64,000 nucleotides of DNA from Caldisericota bacterium. Its GTDB lineage: Bacteria; Caldisericota; JANLFM01. The number at the start of each line of letters is the position of its first letter. Position 1 is the first letter of the stretch. This document shows positions 52,251 through 60,967 of the stretch, piece by piece. The notes below the pieces were generated by a model, which saw nothing but the letters and a program-made list of their open reading frames with translations, was not told the DNA's origin and did no database searches. Where the stretch lies: NCBI GenBank assembly GCA_024655865.1, contig JANLFM010000004.1:1-64000 (forward strand), read 5' to 3'. The translations under genes were made by a program, and so were the position numbers.

Positions 52251-53492
52251 ATGAAAAAAGAATTTCCAAAAGGCCTAAAGGTCTATCTGGCGCTGATCAT
52301 CACAGGGGGTTCTGCTGCCCTCTATCTTACTTTCCCTTACTGGCACGCAACTCTTATCTGGGATTATCTAATCTTTGCCCTCATCAGCTATTTTGCCTAT
52401 ATTCTTCTCGTCAAACTTCCAAAGCTCAACGCATACCTTTCCGTGGCCTCCCACATGAACTTCGCAGCACTTTTCCTCTTCGGTCCCTTCGCCATCTGGA
52501 TCCCTGCTCTAACCGGGGCTCTCCCGGATAGCCTCCCCTTAAAGAAACCCTACATTTACCTCTTCAACGGAGCTCAGTTCGCCCTCTCCTACGGCCTGGC
52601 GGCCCTGACTTATTACGGCGCCGGAGGAACTGCCCTCTCTTTATCTTTTGCGGTTCCCATAAAAACCATCCTCCCCGCTCTCCTGAGCGGATTAGTTTAT
52701 TCCTTAGTCAATGTCGGCCTGACTGCAGGAGCGATCTCCTTTGACCAGGGGCCTTTTGTTAAGGTTTTCTGGAACGTCATCAAGTGGGAATTCCCCAACA
52801 TGCTGATCGCCGTCCCCTTCGCCCTCTTTCTGGCCTACATCTTCACCCAGTTAGGCTATCTGGGACTGGCGATCCTCTTTTTCCCCCTGCTCGCCTCCCG
52901 CTATATCTTCCAGGCCTACATTCGTATTCAGGAAACCTATTCCGAGACCGTCCGTGCCCTGATGGCCACGGTGGACAAAAAGTTCGGGCAGCCCGGCCGC
53001 AACCAGAAGGTCTACCAGTACGCGCTCCAGGTTAGCCAGAGTCTGGGTCTTTCCCCGGAGGAAGCTGAAATTTTAGGATATGCCAGCTACTTACGCCACA
53101 TTGGATTAATAGGGATTGAAAACAGCATGCTGGAGTTCACCCTTTCCCAGCCCATCTGGTCTTCGAGCCCCATAGTCGTTAATGCCTTACTTGCTGGCTC
53201 TCAGATCTTGGAGCGGACCGAGACTTTGAAAAGGGCCGCCCCCTTCATCCGGCTACACCATGAAAAATGGGATGGAACTGGCCCCTGGGGTTTGAAGGAG
53301 GAGCAAATTCCTCTCGGGGCGCGCATTATCTCCGCCTGTGAATTCCTGGAGGAATTAGAATACCGTGGAAGTAAAAGGGAGGAAATTTTGAAACACTTGA
53401 GGGAAAGGAGCGGAAAGCATTATGATCCCCGCGTGGTGCAGGCTCTTATTTCCCTTCTGGAAAAGGAGAGAGATGAACAGAAAACTTCTTAA
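52251..53492 (+). CDS. Membrane protein with degenerate HD-GYP domain
   Basis: 413 residues. Seven or eight membrane helices (about 10-225) form a sensor-like module. The C-terminal 185 residues align with HD-GYP phosphodiesterases but the core HD is lost: YASYLRHIGLIGI replaces YLHDIGKIGI. The HHEKWDGTGP segment remains, and the later Asp is replaced in ISACEFLEEL. It is probably unable to hydrolyse cyclic di-GMP and may bind a ligand or pair with the next protein. No ribosome site is visible, and the closing stem of the leader RNA sits just upstream. Confidence 0.85.
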   Translation: MKKEFPKGLKVYLALIITGGSAALYLTFPYWHATLIWDYLIFALISYFAYILLVKLPKLNAYLSVASHMNFAALFLFGPFAIWIPALTGALPDSLPLKKPYIYLFNGAQFALSYGLAALTYYGAGGTALSLSFAVPIKTILPALLSGLVYSLVNVGLTAGAISFDQGPFVKVFWNVIKWEFPNMLIAVPFALFLAYIFTQLGYLGLAILFFPLLASRYIFQAYIRIQETYSETVRALMATVDKKFGQPGRNQKVYQYALQVSQSLGLSPEEAEILGYASYLRHIGLIGIENSMLEFTLSQPIWSSSPIVVNALLAGSQILERTETLKRAAPFIRLHHEKWDGTGPWGLKEEQIPLGARIISACEFLEELEYRGSKREEILKHLRERSGKHYDPRVVQALISLLEKERDEQKTS

Positions 53493-54744
53493 TTACCTTT
53501 TAATTCTCTCCCCGGCACTTTTAATCTCCGGGTGGTACGCATTTTCTCTTGACCCGGGCTCTTTTTTGGGGGTCGTGCCCTTAGCGGTTTTGGCTTTCCT
53601 TTTGCGTTCTCTGGAAGTCTCCTATTTTGGGGAAGTGATTTCCCCCGCAAGCGCCGTCACCCTAACTTCCCTTTTTCTTTTCCCCGCTCCCCAGGCCCTT
53701 GTGGTTCTCTTTGCCTCTCTTCTTGGAGGCCTTGCTTTTCTCCGCTTTTCTCACATCCAAGAGGACGGTTTCCTGAAATCCATAGCCTCCGAACTGGGCG
53801 GTTTCCTTGGGGCTTTGCTCCTCTATCGCCTATATTTCTCATCCCAGTTAATTGGCATCTCGTTAAGCACGTATTCGCCATCTCTTCTCTTGGCCCTGGG
53901 GGCCGTCTTTGGGGGATATGCTCTTACCTCCAGTATCCTTTCTCTCATTAGCTCATTTGTCCTCCGCACCAACTTAAGGGATACCCTGAGAGTGCAGCTT
54001 TCTCCTTTCTATTTCGGCCTCTATTTCGTTCTGGGAGTGAGCCTGCTCCTCCTCGTCCCCACATATTCCGCCTTTGGCGTTTTGGGTTTCCTTTTGGGCT
54101 TGATTCCCCTGTGCGTATTTTTCTTCGCCTCCAAGCTCTACTTTCACACTCAGGAGGTTTACCGTCAGTCCCTGCGCTCGCTGGTGGGAGTGATCGAAGC
54201 TATGGACCCCTACACGCACGGCCATTCCGACCGGGTGGCCCTCATCTCCCTGGAAATTGGGAAGAGGATGCCTTTATCCCAGTCAAGGTTGCAGCTTTTG
54301 GAATACGCCGCCTACTTGCACGACATGGGCAAGGTCTCCATCGATCCCGCCATCCTGCGCAAACCGGAGGCCCTTTCCGAGGAGGAGTGGAAAATAATCA
54401 GATCCCACCCTGAGGATGGGGTAGAGATCCTGCGAAACGTGAAATTCCTCAAGCCCATCCTGCCCTGGATCGAGCATCATCATGAGAAGGCCAACGGTAC
54501 CGGTTACCCCTCGGCTCTCCCCTTAAAGAAAATTCCCCTGGAAGCCCGAATTATCACCCTGGCCGATGCCTTTGACGCCATGATCTCCAATCGCCCTTAT
54601 CGCCCTGCCCTGACGGTGGAGGAGGCGAAAAGGGAGATCGAGAGGAACACGGGTTCCCAGTTCGACCCCATCCTGGTGAAAAAGTTCCAGCGCCTCATAA
54701 AGAAAAAGGACTTTGTTCGGACGCTGGGCTTCCCCAAGCGGTGA
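53473..54744 (+). CDS. Membrane HD-GYP phosphodiesterase
   Basis: 423 residues from ATG 53473 (AAGGAGAG upstream), overlapping the previous gene by 20 bp. About eight membrane helices (5-235) are followed by an intact HD-GYP domain: DPYTHGHSDRVA, AYLHDMGKVSID, RSHPEDG, EHHHEKANGTGYP and TLADAFDAM with YRPAL. Such domains hydrolyse cyclic di-GMP. The membrane part resembles that of the upstream degenerate protein, so the pair may be duplicated genes forming a hetero-oligomer. A promoter for pyr follows directly. Confidence 0.9.
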   Translation: MNRKLLNYLLILSPALLISGWYAFSLDPGSFLGVVPLAVLAFLLRSLEVSYFGEVISPASAVTLTSLFLFPAPQALVVLFASLLGGLAFLRFSHIQEDGFLKSIASELGGFLGALLLYRLYFSSQLIGISLSTYSPSLLLALGAVFGGYALTSSILSLISSFVLRTNLRDTLRVQLSPFYFGLYFVLGVSLLLLVPTYSAFGVLGFLLGLIPLCVFFFASKLYFHTQEVYRQSLRSLVGVIEAMDPYTHGHSDRVALISLEIGKRMPLSQSRLQLLEYAAYLHDMGKVSIDPAILRKPEALSEEEWKIIRSHPEDGVEILRNVKFLKPILPWIEHHHEKANGTGYPSALPLKKIPLEARIITLADAFDAMISNRPYRPALTVEEAKREIERNTGSQFDPILVKKFQRLIKKKDFVRTLGFPKR

Positions 54745-54758
54745 CAACATTCTGGGGC

Positions 54759-54786
54759 TTGCAAAATTGAGCTAAAGGATTAAAAT
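54759..54786 (+). promoter_or_regulatory. Promoter of the pyr operon
   Basis: TTGCAA (54759-54764), 16 bp, TAAAAT (54781-54786), placing the start near 54793, before the leader ORF. Confidence 0.55.
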
Positions 54787-54820
54787 ACGAAAAATTTACC
54801 CTTATGGAGGTGAAAATAAC

Positions 54821-54937
54821 TTGGGCCAGAAGAAAAAATGCGGCCGCCTTCAGGGGGGTAATATTTCCTTACGAGCCTCTCGAGGCTCTTTTTTTATGCC
54901 CTCGGGCTTCAGGGTGAACCCCGGAGGTGAGCTTTGA
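54821..54937 (+). CDS. Possible pyr leader peptide, 38 aa
   Basis: A TTG at 54821 preceded by GGAGGTG opens a 38-codon frame that begins MGQKKKC and ends at a TGA overlapping the pyrK start (TTTGA). The terminator hairpin lies inside it. Ribosome progress over this frame could decide whether the hairpin forms. I have no homology evidence that the peptide itself matters. Confidence 0.4.
   Translation: MGQKKKCGRLQGGNISLRASRGSFFMPSGFRVNPGGEL
54873..54895 (+). terminator. Intrinsic terminator or attenuator before pyrK
   Basis: GAGCCT (54873-54878), CTCG loop, AGGCTC (54883-54888), then seven T (54889-54895). It lies between the promoter at 54759 and pyrK, so it can attenuate the pyr operon as well as end the HD-GYP transcript. 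Confidence 0.75.
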
Positions 54938-55704
54938 ACTCCGTAATTCAGGCGCGGATCGTAAAAAAAGATAACCTCTCTGGGGAGATTTTCCATATGG
55001 TTTTGGAAACCGAGATTCCCCTTCAGAGTTTGCCCGGCCAATTCCTCAGGCTTTCTCTGCCCGGAATCCTCGATCCCTTCATTCCACGCCCCTTTCTCAT
55101 TTTCAGGGAGCACGGTCCTGTTGTAGAAATAGTCTTTAACATGCGCGGAAAGTTCACCCGGATGCTTTCTCAAATGGAACCCGGGCAACCTCTGGAATTA
55201 CATGGCCCTCTGGGAAAGCCATTTTTCCTTCCAGATGCCGAAAGCTATCTTTTAGTGGGAGGAGGGACAGGAGCAGTTTTCTTCTCCCGCTACCTCCAGG
55301 ACCTTCAGGAAAAACGGCACCTTTTCCTCCTCGGTTCTCGGAACAGTTCCACTAACTGGTTCTCCCTTTTCTATCCAGCCGAGAACGTCCTCCTTGTAAC
55401 TGAGGACGCCTCCGCCGGTTTAAAGGGGACAATTCTGGACTACCTTCCGAAAACAGTGAGGGATTTTAAACCTGCTCTTATTCTGGCAAGCGGCCCCCTT
55501 TCCCTGCTTAAGGGAATCGCCTCTCTCCTTGAGGACGACCATACTCCTCTGTGGATAGTTTTAGAGGAGATGATGGGGTGCGGAGTAGGAATTTGCTTGA
55601 GCTGCGCCATTACTTTACGCGGGGAAGAGGGCCTGCGTAAGGCTTGCCTCTGCCGCGAAGGCCTGGTCTGGAAGGCAAAGGAGGTGATCCTTCCTGAACC
55701 TTGA
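54934..55704 (+). CDS. pyrK: Dihydroorotate dehydrogenase B electron-transfer subunit
   Basis: 256 residues from TTG 54934, three bases after GGAGGTGA. The ferredoxin-reductase-like FAD domain has RPFLIF and GKFTRML; LVGGGTGAVFF starts the NAD domain. The 2Fe-2S site is MGCGVGICLSCAI plus KACLCREG. It passes electrons from dihydroorotate oxidised by PyrD to NAD. First of four tightly packed pyrimidine genes. Confidence 0.92.
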   Translation: MNSVIQARIVKKDNLSGEIFHMVLETEIPLQSLPGQFLRLSLPGILDPFIPRPFLIFREHGPVVEIVFNMRGKFTRMLSQMEPGQPLELHGPLGKPFFLPDAESYLLVGGGTGAVFFSRYLQDLQEKRHLFLLGSRNSSTNWFSLFYPAENVLLVTEDASAGLKGTILDYLPKTVRDFKPALILASGPLSLLKGIASLLEDDHTPLWIVLEEMMGCGVGICLSCAITLRGEEGLRKACLCREGLVWKAKEVILPEP

Positions 55705-56602
55705 AACTCGCCTGGGAAAATTAATTTTGCCTAATCCGGTGATGGTGGCCTCGGGCACATACGGCTGGGGGGAAGAGGCAGCTCTGCTATTAGACCTCGA
55801 CCAGCTTGGTGCCTTCGTCACGAAGACCGTCACTTTAAAGCCCCGCCTGGGAAACCCGCCCCCTCGTATCTGGGAGACCCCTGCCGGGCTGCTCAACTCC
55901 ATTGGCCTCCAGAACGAGGGCTTGAAGGTTTTTTTAAAAAAAGCGCTCCCTATTTTTGAGCGCTTTCGGGTTCCTTTGATTGTGAGTATCGCCGGGGAAA
56001 GCGTGGAGGAGTACCTGGCCCTCGCGGAGGCCCTGGAGGACGAGCATAGAGTAAATGCTTTGGAGATCAATGTCTCCTGTCCCAACGTGAAGGAGGGAAT
56101 GCTTTTTGGAACAAGCCCGCGCTTGACCGCGGAATTGGTGAGAAACTTGCGCCGAGCCACCTCTAAAACCCTGATCGTGAAACTCACCCCGAATACGGGA
56201 GAAATTAAAGAGGTAGCGCAGGCCGCAGAAAACGAAGGGGCAGACGCCCTCTCTTTAGTGAACACCTTCTTGGGGATGGCCATTGATCTTCGAACCAGGC
56301 GCTCCCGTCTCTCCACCCTTTTTGGGGGCCTCTCGGGGCCAGCTATCAAGCCCCTAGCCCTGCGCTATGTTTTTGAAGTCTATCGAGCGGTAAAGGTCCC
56401 GATCATCGGCATGGGAGGGATTACGAGCGGCGAGGATGCCCTGGAATTCATCATTGCCGGGGCCTCGGCGATAGCCGTGGGGAGCGCTTCCTTCCGGAGG
56501 CCTGATGCCCCACTCCAAGTATTGAGGGAGTTAACCTCGCTTTTTGAGGAATTGGGAGTTAAAAGCCTCAAAGAAATAAAAGGGAGTTTCCAGTATGAGT
56601 GA
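55694..56602 (+). CDS. pyrD: Dihydroorotate dehydrogenase B catalytic subunit
   Basis: 302 residues if translation starts at CTG 55694. That codon follows AAGGAGGTGATCC by about nine bases and gives the family N-terminus LNLETRLGKLILPNPVMVASG-like; an internal TTG at 55727 would remove it. PNPVMVASGTYG, ETPAGLLNSIGLQN, EINVSCPNVKEG with the class 1B catalytic Cys, and IGMGGITSGEDALEFIIAGA are all present. It oxidises dihydroorotate to orotate with FMN and partners with PyrK. It overlaps pyrK by 11 bp and pyrF by eight bp. Confidence 0.92.
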   Translation: MNLETRLGKLILPNPVMVASGTYGWGEEAALLLDLDQLGAFVTKTVTLKPRLGNPPPRIWETPAGLLNSIGLQNEGLKVFLKKALPIFERFRVPLIVSIAGESVEEYLALAEALEDEHRVNALEINVSCPNVKEGMLFGTSPRLTAELVRNLRRATSKTLIVKLTPNTGEIKEVAQAAENEGADALSLVNTFLGMAIDLRTRRSRLSTLFGGLSGPAIKPLALRYVFEVYRAVKVPIIGMGGITSGEDALEFIIAGASAIAVGSASFRRPDAPLQVLRELTSLFEELGVKSLKEIKGSFQYE

Positions 56603-57488
56603 GAACTTCGCGGATTTCTTGCTTGATTCTATAAGAAAGAAGGGCTCTGTCCTCTGTCTCGGAATGGATCCAGTCCTGGAGCATTTTCCCCCCGATCTTT
56701 CGGGCCTTCCCCCAAAACGGGCCCTTTATAGCTTCGTCATGGAAATTATGGAGAGCGTCCAGGACTTGACCCCGGTAATCAAATTTCAGATTGCCTGCTT
56801 TGAGCGCTACGGAAGTGAAGGAATAAGGATTCTGGAAGAGGCATTGAGGAAAGCCCAAAAGAGCGGGATCATCACGATCCTCGATGGCAAACGAGGGGAC
56901 ATTGGCTCCACTTCGGAACAGTATGCCCTGGCCTACTTCTCTCAGCAAGCACCCCTGCCCGCGGATGCAGTCACTTTGAACCCGTATCTGGGCCGGGATT
57001 CACTGGAGCCCTTCTTCCCCTTCTTCAAATTAAGAAAGGGAGCCTTTGTGCTCCTGCGCACCTCCAATCCCTCCGCCCGCGAAGTTCAGGATTTAAAGGT
57101 TGAAAGCGGCCCTCTTTATTTGGAAGTGGCCAAACTGGTTAAGGAATGGGGGAAACCGTTCCTCGGGAAATTTGGCTACAGCTCCCTGGGAGCTGTAGTG
57201 GGCGCCACTTACCCGGAAGAGCTTTCTCTACTTCGAGGCCTCTTTCCGGAAATGTTTTTCCTCGTTCCTGGATATGGAGCGCAAGGAGCAACGGAGAAGG
57301 AAGTGGCCTCAGCTTTTGACACTCGTGGGGAAGGAGCGATTGTGAACTCCTCCCGCCAGTTAATCTACGCTTACAAGCGCTCCCCTTATTGTGAAATGGG
57401 GGTAAAATTCGGGGAGGCAGCGCGCCTGGCATACCTTGATGCTCGAGAAAAATTAAATTTGGCCATTAAAGAAAGGGTGAAAAAATGA
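56595..57488 (+). CDS. pyrF: Orotidine 5'-phosphate decarboxylase (type 2)
   Basis: 297 residues, the longer type 2 form. LCLGMDP, IKFQIACFERYG, ILDGKRGDIGSTSEQYA with the catalytic Asp-Lys network, NPYLGRDSLEPFF and VPGYGAQGA are diagnostic. It decarboxylates OMP to UMP, the last step of de novo pyrimidine synthesis. It overlaps pyrD by eight bases and pyrE by four. Confidence 0.95.
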   Translation: MSENFADFLLDSIRKKGSVLCLGMDPVLEHFPPDLSGLPPKRALYSFVMEIMESVQDLTPVIKFQIACFERYGSEGIRILEEALRKAQKSGIITILDGKRGDIGSTSEQYALAYFSQQAPLPADAVTLNPYLGRDSLEPFFPFFKLRKGAFVLLRTSNPSAREVQDLKVESGPLYLEVAKLVKEWGKPFLGKFGYSSLGAVVGATYPEELSLLRGLFPEMFFLVPGYGAQGATEKEVASAFDTRGEGAIVNSSRQLIYAYKRSPYCEMGVKFGEAARLAYLDAREKLNLAIKERVKK

Positions 57489-58069
57489 ATAAGGATGAAC
57501 TTTTAGAAACGCTCTATCGCACAGGGGCACTGCAACAGGGGCACTTTTTGCTTTCCTCTGGATTGCATTCCGATCGCTACGTGCAGTGTGCCCTGCTCCT
57601 CCAGTATCCCGGCATTTCCTCCAGGGTAGGGGAAGAGCTGGCAGAACTTTTTTCTGACCTCCAGGTAGAGACGGTCATTGGACCGGCAATGGGTGGAATT
57701 ATTATCGTTTACGAGGTGGCCAGGCACCTGAAGAAAAGGGCGATCTTCACCGAAAGGGAGCAGGGGAAGATGGTCTTGAGAAGAGGGTTCTCTCTGGAGC
57801 CCGAGGAACCGGTGCTCGTGATTGAGGACGTAATCACCACTGGCGGATCGGTTCTCGAGGTGATTGACGTCTGCCACGCTTTCCGGGCAAAAGTTATGGG
57901 GGTCGGTTCCATTATCGACCGCAGCATTAAATCATTGGATCTGGGAGTGCCCCTGAAATCGCTTTTAAGGCTGGAAATCCAGACCTGGAAAAGGGAAGAG
58001 TGCCCCTTATGCCAGCAGGGGATTAAGCTGGTGAAACCAGGAAGTCGGGAAATCCCTCTTTCCTTCTGA
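57485..58069 (+). CDS. pyrE: Orotate phosphoribosyltransferase
   Basis: 194 residues. GHFLLSSGLHSDRYVQ, IGPAMGGIIIVYEVA, FTEREQGKMVLRRGF (the flexible loop lysine and arginine region) and VLVIEDVITTGGSVLEVI, the PRPP loop. It condenses orotate with PRPP to OMP. A Cys pair near the C-terminus (ECPLC) is common in the clade whose PyrE is about 190 residues long. It is the last gene of the pyr operon. Confidence 0.95.
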   Translation: MNKDELLETLYRTGALQQGHFLLSSGLHSDRYVQCALLLQYPGISSRVGEELAELFSDLQVETVIGPAMGGIIIVYEVARHLKKRAIFTEREQGKMVLRRGFSLEPEEPVLVIEDVITTGGSVLEVIDVCHAFRAKVMGVGSIIDRSIKSLDLGVPLKSLLRLEIQTWKREECPLCQQGIKLVKPGSREIPLSF

Positions 58070-58190
58070 GCCCTTCAGGACTATCTCTTCCCGGAAGGGA
58101 AATCGTTCACCTTATCCGGGGGACGGAGCTTGATAATGAAGGCAGCATCCTTGCTCCTTCTTAAAAGCGGAGGGGCGTGTTAATATTTAA

Positions 58191-58574
58191 ATGATGAGAG
58201 CAAGGGCTTTCCAGAATATTTTTGCTCTTTTTATCCTGGCTGGAGCTCTGGTTTTTGGCTTCCTGCCAAGAAGCGATTTGTTTCCTATCAAGGTGGACAT
58301 TTACATTCAGGGTGACACTTTCACCTTCCGAGAGATCGAGAGCGATTTCGAGGAGGGGGTCCGTGCCCTGGACATCGTTGTGGACAACAGCTTTTCGGCC
58401 TCGGCCTTTTACGGGGATCTGCTCCTCACGCCAGGCCAACACTACCTCGTCTTTCATTACAAGTACCGGGGGGAACTTCTGGATAGCCGTGATTTGAACT
58501 TAGAGCCTTCCGGACATAGCGCCATCAGGGTTGACCTCAACCGCACGAGCATTCTCAACGTGGAGGCGAAATAG
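58191..58574 (+). CDS. Hypothetical membrane-anchored or exported protein, 127 aa
   Basis: I do not recognise the family. A hydrophobic N-terminal segment (about 8-26) preceded by Arg residues looks like a signal anchor or signal peptide without a lipobox. The rest (about 30-127) is beta-rich, with patterns such as VDIYIQGDTFTFREIESDF and HYLVFHYKYRG, suggesting an extracytoplasmic beta-sandwich. The stop is one base before the rhomboid start, so they form one transcript and may share an envelope function. Two consecutive ATGs could be the start. Confidence 0.65.
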   Translation: MMRARAFQNIFALFILAGALVFGFLPRSDLFPIKVDIYIQGDTFTFREIESDFEEGVRALDIVVDNSFSASAFYGDLLLTPGQHYLVFHYKYRGELLDSRDLNLEPSGHSAIRVDLNRTSILNVEAK

Positions 58575-58575
58575 C

Positions 58576-59244
58576 ATGGTGCTTCCCATCTATGATTTAA
58601 ACAGAAGAAGGTCCTTTCCCTTTATCACTCTGACGCTGATTGCCTCTTGCATAATAGTTTTTATCTACCAGCTCACCCTGGGGCTCTCTTCTGAGGAGGG
58701 CAACCGTTTTGTGACGCTCTACGGGGCGGTCCCCGCATTGATCCTTCAGGGACAGAACATCTCCTCCATCTTCAGCTCCATGTTCCTGCACGGTGGCTGG
58801 CTCCATCTGATCGGAAATATGTTTTTCCTCTGGGTTTTTGGCGACAACGTGGAAGATTTCCTGGGACCTGTGCGCTACACCCTTTTCTACTTGCTCTCTG
58901 GAGTTGCTGCAGCCTACAGCTACGTTCTCTTCTCAGGGAACTACCCCTATACACCCATGATTGGAGCCTCTGGGGCGATATCCGGGGTCATGGGAGCTTA
59001 CATTTATTTCTTCCCCAGAGCACCGATAATCACGCTGATTCCCCTGGGAATTTTCTCAAGGGTGATCCCCCTTCCTGCCTGGATCTACCTCTTAATCTGG
59101 TTCGGCTCGCAGTTCCTGATCGCTCCTTCGGAAGGCGTTGCGGTTCAGGCCCACATTGGAGGTTTCCTGGCCGGAATTGCTCTGGCGATCATCTTTAGCT
59201 TAGGTAAACGCCCCACCCCATCCGGGGGTCAGGTCTTGCAATAA
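58576..59244 (+). CDS. Rhomboid family intramembrane serine protease
   Basis: 222 residues from ATG 58576 (GGAGG nine bases upstream). Six or seven membrane helices with the rhomboid residues: FLHGGWLHLIGNMFFLWVFGDN, the catalytic Ser in GASGAISGVMGAY, and His in VQAHIGGFLAG. It cleaves membrane proteins within helices. The last five codons (GQVLQ) and the stop codon are formed by a GGGGTCAGGTCTTGCAAT repeat, so the original C-terminus has been replaced or extended by the element. The tail lies after the last helix and should not affect activity. Confidence 0.9.
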   Translation: MVLPIYDLNRRRSFPFITLTLIASCIIVFIYQLTLGLSSEEGNRFVTLYGAVPALILQGQNISSIFSSMFLHGGWLHLIGNMFFLWVFGDNVEDFLGPVRYTLFYLLSGVAAAYSYVLFSGNYPYTPMIGASGAISGVMGAYIYFFPRAPIITLIPLGIFSRVIPLPAWIYLLIWFGSQFLIAPSEGVAVQAHIGGFLAGIALAIIFSLGKRPTPSGGQVLQ

Positions 59245-59501
59245 CACATTTGCTTTTTTCGGCATTCTATGCGCTCTGGGGAGATGCCTTCGGGTGCTTT
59301 TAATACTGCCGTAGCGGCCCTCTTTCACCTCTTTTTCAATGGAAATTTCCATAAACCTCTATGGCCTGCCCTTTGAGCCTGAAATAGAAGGCAGAAGCTC
59401 ATGAGCCATTAAACCAATATTTGAAACATAGCCCCTTTTTAGCCTGAAAACGAAGCAGAAGCCCGTCGAAATTAAAATGTTGGATTGCAAGACCTGACCC
59501 C
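59225..59501. mobile_element. REPIN/MITE-like element with inverted ends (277 bp)
   Basis: Forward end at 59225-59242 inside the rhomboid gene and inverted end at 59484-59501. The interior resembles the DNA at 63881-64000: shared ATTTGCTTTTTTCGGCATTC, a TTTAATACTG block and GCGG/GCGGG-CCTCTT. There is no gene inside. The promoter of the ABC operon begins six bases past its right end. Confidence 0.75.
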
Positions 59502-59506
59502 GGAGC

Positions 59507-59571
59507 TTGACAGTGGCACTCGATAAACCTATGCTATTTTTGCACTTCAAAAAAGGGGGTAAGTGGAACAA
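59507..59571 (+). promoter_or_regulatory. Promoter and ribosome site of the ABC sugar importer operon
   Basis: TTGACA (59507-59512), 17 bp, TATGCT (59530-59535); GGGGG about 12 bases before ATG 59572. Confidence 0.75.
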
Positions 59572-60921
59572 ATGAGAGGGAAGTGGAAAGTTTTACTGGT
59601 TTTGGTTTCTCTCCTCGCTATTACAGCTATGATCGCCAGTTGTGCTGCTCCTACGCCAAGCCCTACACCCACCGCGACTTCTCCTACGCCCACACCGACT
59701 TCTCCACCGCCAGAAGTTAATGCGCTTACGGTCTATCACTGGTGGACCTCGGGCGGAGAGAAAGCGGCAATTGATGCCCTTGTTAAAGTTTTCGCCACAA
59801 AGTATCCCGATGTAGCAATTATGCAGACTCCTGTAACAGGGGGCGCAGGCTTTACCATGATGGGCATCATTAAGACCCTGGTCTTAGCAGGGGATGCTCC
59901 AGATGCCTTTCAGATGCATGCTGGATACGAGGGCAAGCCCTATTTCGACGCCGGCCTTCTTGACCCCATAGATGATCTCTGGAAAGAAGAGGGCCTGGAA
60001 GCCGTAATACCTGAAGTGGTCAGGCACATGTGCCAGTTCGATGGGCATTATTACTCTGTGCCCGTGAACATTCACAGGGTAAACGTCGTCTGGTACAACA
60101 AATCCCTTCTGGATAAAAACGGGATTGACCCCACCACTTTAACCACCTGGGACGCCTTCTTTGCTGCCTGCGACAAGCTAAAAGCTGCAGGCGTCCAGTA
60201 TCCCATTCAAATGGGTGAAGCCTGGACGGCCGCTCACGCTTTTGAACAAATTGTGGCCAGCATGGGCATAGACTTCTATCAGGATTGGATCAACGGCAAG
60301 ATAACCGCTGCGGATGATCCCAAGCTGACGCAGGCTCTGGAAATCTTCAAAAAGTACCTGAGCTACGTTAACCCCGATCATGCTGCTTTAACCTGGGATG
60401 ACGCCACAAAGAGGATCATCACCGGGGAAGGCGCCTTCAACATTATGGGTGACTGGGCCAACGGAGAATTTTACGTTGCCAAGATGACGTACGGCGAAGA
60501 TTACGGAACATTCGCGGTGCCCGGAACTGAGGGGATGTACGGCCTCTGCATCGATGTTTTCCAGCATCCCAAGGGGGTAAAGCACCCCACCAACTCCCTG
60601 CGATGGCTTAAGGTGGTAGCCTCCAAGGAGGGGCAGGACGCCTTTAACCCTATCAAGGGTTCCATCGCTGCCCGGACAGATGCCGATATCTCTAAGTACG
60701 GTCCTTACCAGCAATCCGCTATTGCGGACTTCAAAGTAGCCAAATACATGTTCCCCAGCGTGGTCCACGGGAGCGGAGCCCCAGAGTCCTTCAAGGTTAA
60801 GCTGTCCGACATCATCTCTGGGTTTACCACCGACTTAGACGTGAATAAGGCAGCACAGGCCCTGACCAGCTATACCAAGGAGATCTCCGGCGAATACACC
60901 ATTCAGTGGTCAATTAAATAG
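59572..60921 (+). CDS. Sugar ABC transporter substrate-binding lipoprotein
   Basis: 449 residues. The signal peptide ends in a lipobox with Cys24 (MIASC), followed by a Thr/Pro/Ser spacer to about residue 48. The mature protein is a family 1 extracellular solute-binding protein: LTVYHWWTSGGEKAAIDALV, LAGDAPDAFQMHAGYE, VPVNIHRVNVVWYNKSLLDK, FNIMGDWANGEF. The closest known proteins bind glucose, mannose or oligosaccharides. It delivers sugar to the two permeases encoded downstream. A strong terminator after the gene should give more binding protein than permease. Confidence 0.93.
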   Translation: MRGKWKVLLVLVSLLAITAMIASCAAPTPSPTPTATSPTPTPTSPPPEVNALTVYHWWTSGGEKAAIDALVKVFATKYPDVAIMQTPVTGGAGFTMMGIIKTLVLAGDAPDAFQMHAGYEGKPYFDAGLLDPIDDLWKEEGLEAVIPEVVRHMCQFDGHYYSVPVNIHRVNVVWYNKSLLDKNGIDPTTLTTWDAFFAACDKLKAAGVQYPIQMGEAWTAAHAFEQIVASMGIDFYQDWINGKITAADDPKLTQALEIFKKYLSYVNPDHAALTWDDATKRIITGEGAFNIMGDWANGEFYVAKMTYGEDYGTFAVPGTEGMYGLCIDVFQHPKGVKHPTNSLRWLKVVASKEGQDAFNPIKGSIAARTDADISKYGPYQQSAIADFKVAKYMFPSVVHGSGAPESFKVKLSDIISGFTTDLDVNKAAQALTSYTKEISGEYTIQWSIK

Positions 60922-60933
60922 GTGAAGGTTTCC

Positions 60934-60967
60934 AAAGGAGGGGGGAGTACTCCCCCCTCCTTTTTTT
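60934..60967 (+). terminator. Strong intrinsic terminator inside the ABC operon
   Basis: GGAGGGGGGAGT (60937-60948) pairs perfectly with ACTCCCCCCTCC (60949-60960), with AAA ahead and seven T (60961-60967) behind. It sits between the binding protein and first permease; partial read-through would set subunit ratios. Confidence 0.85.
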
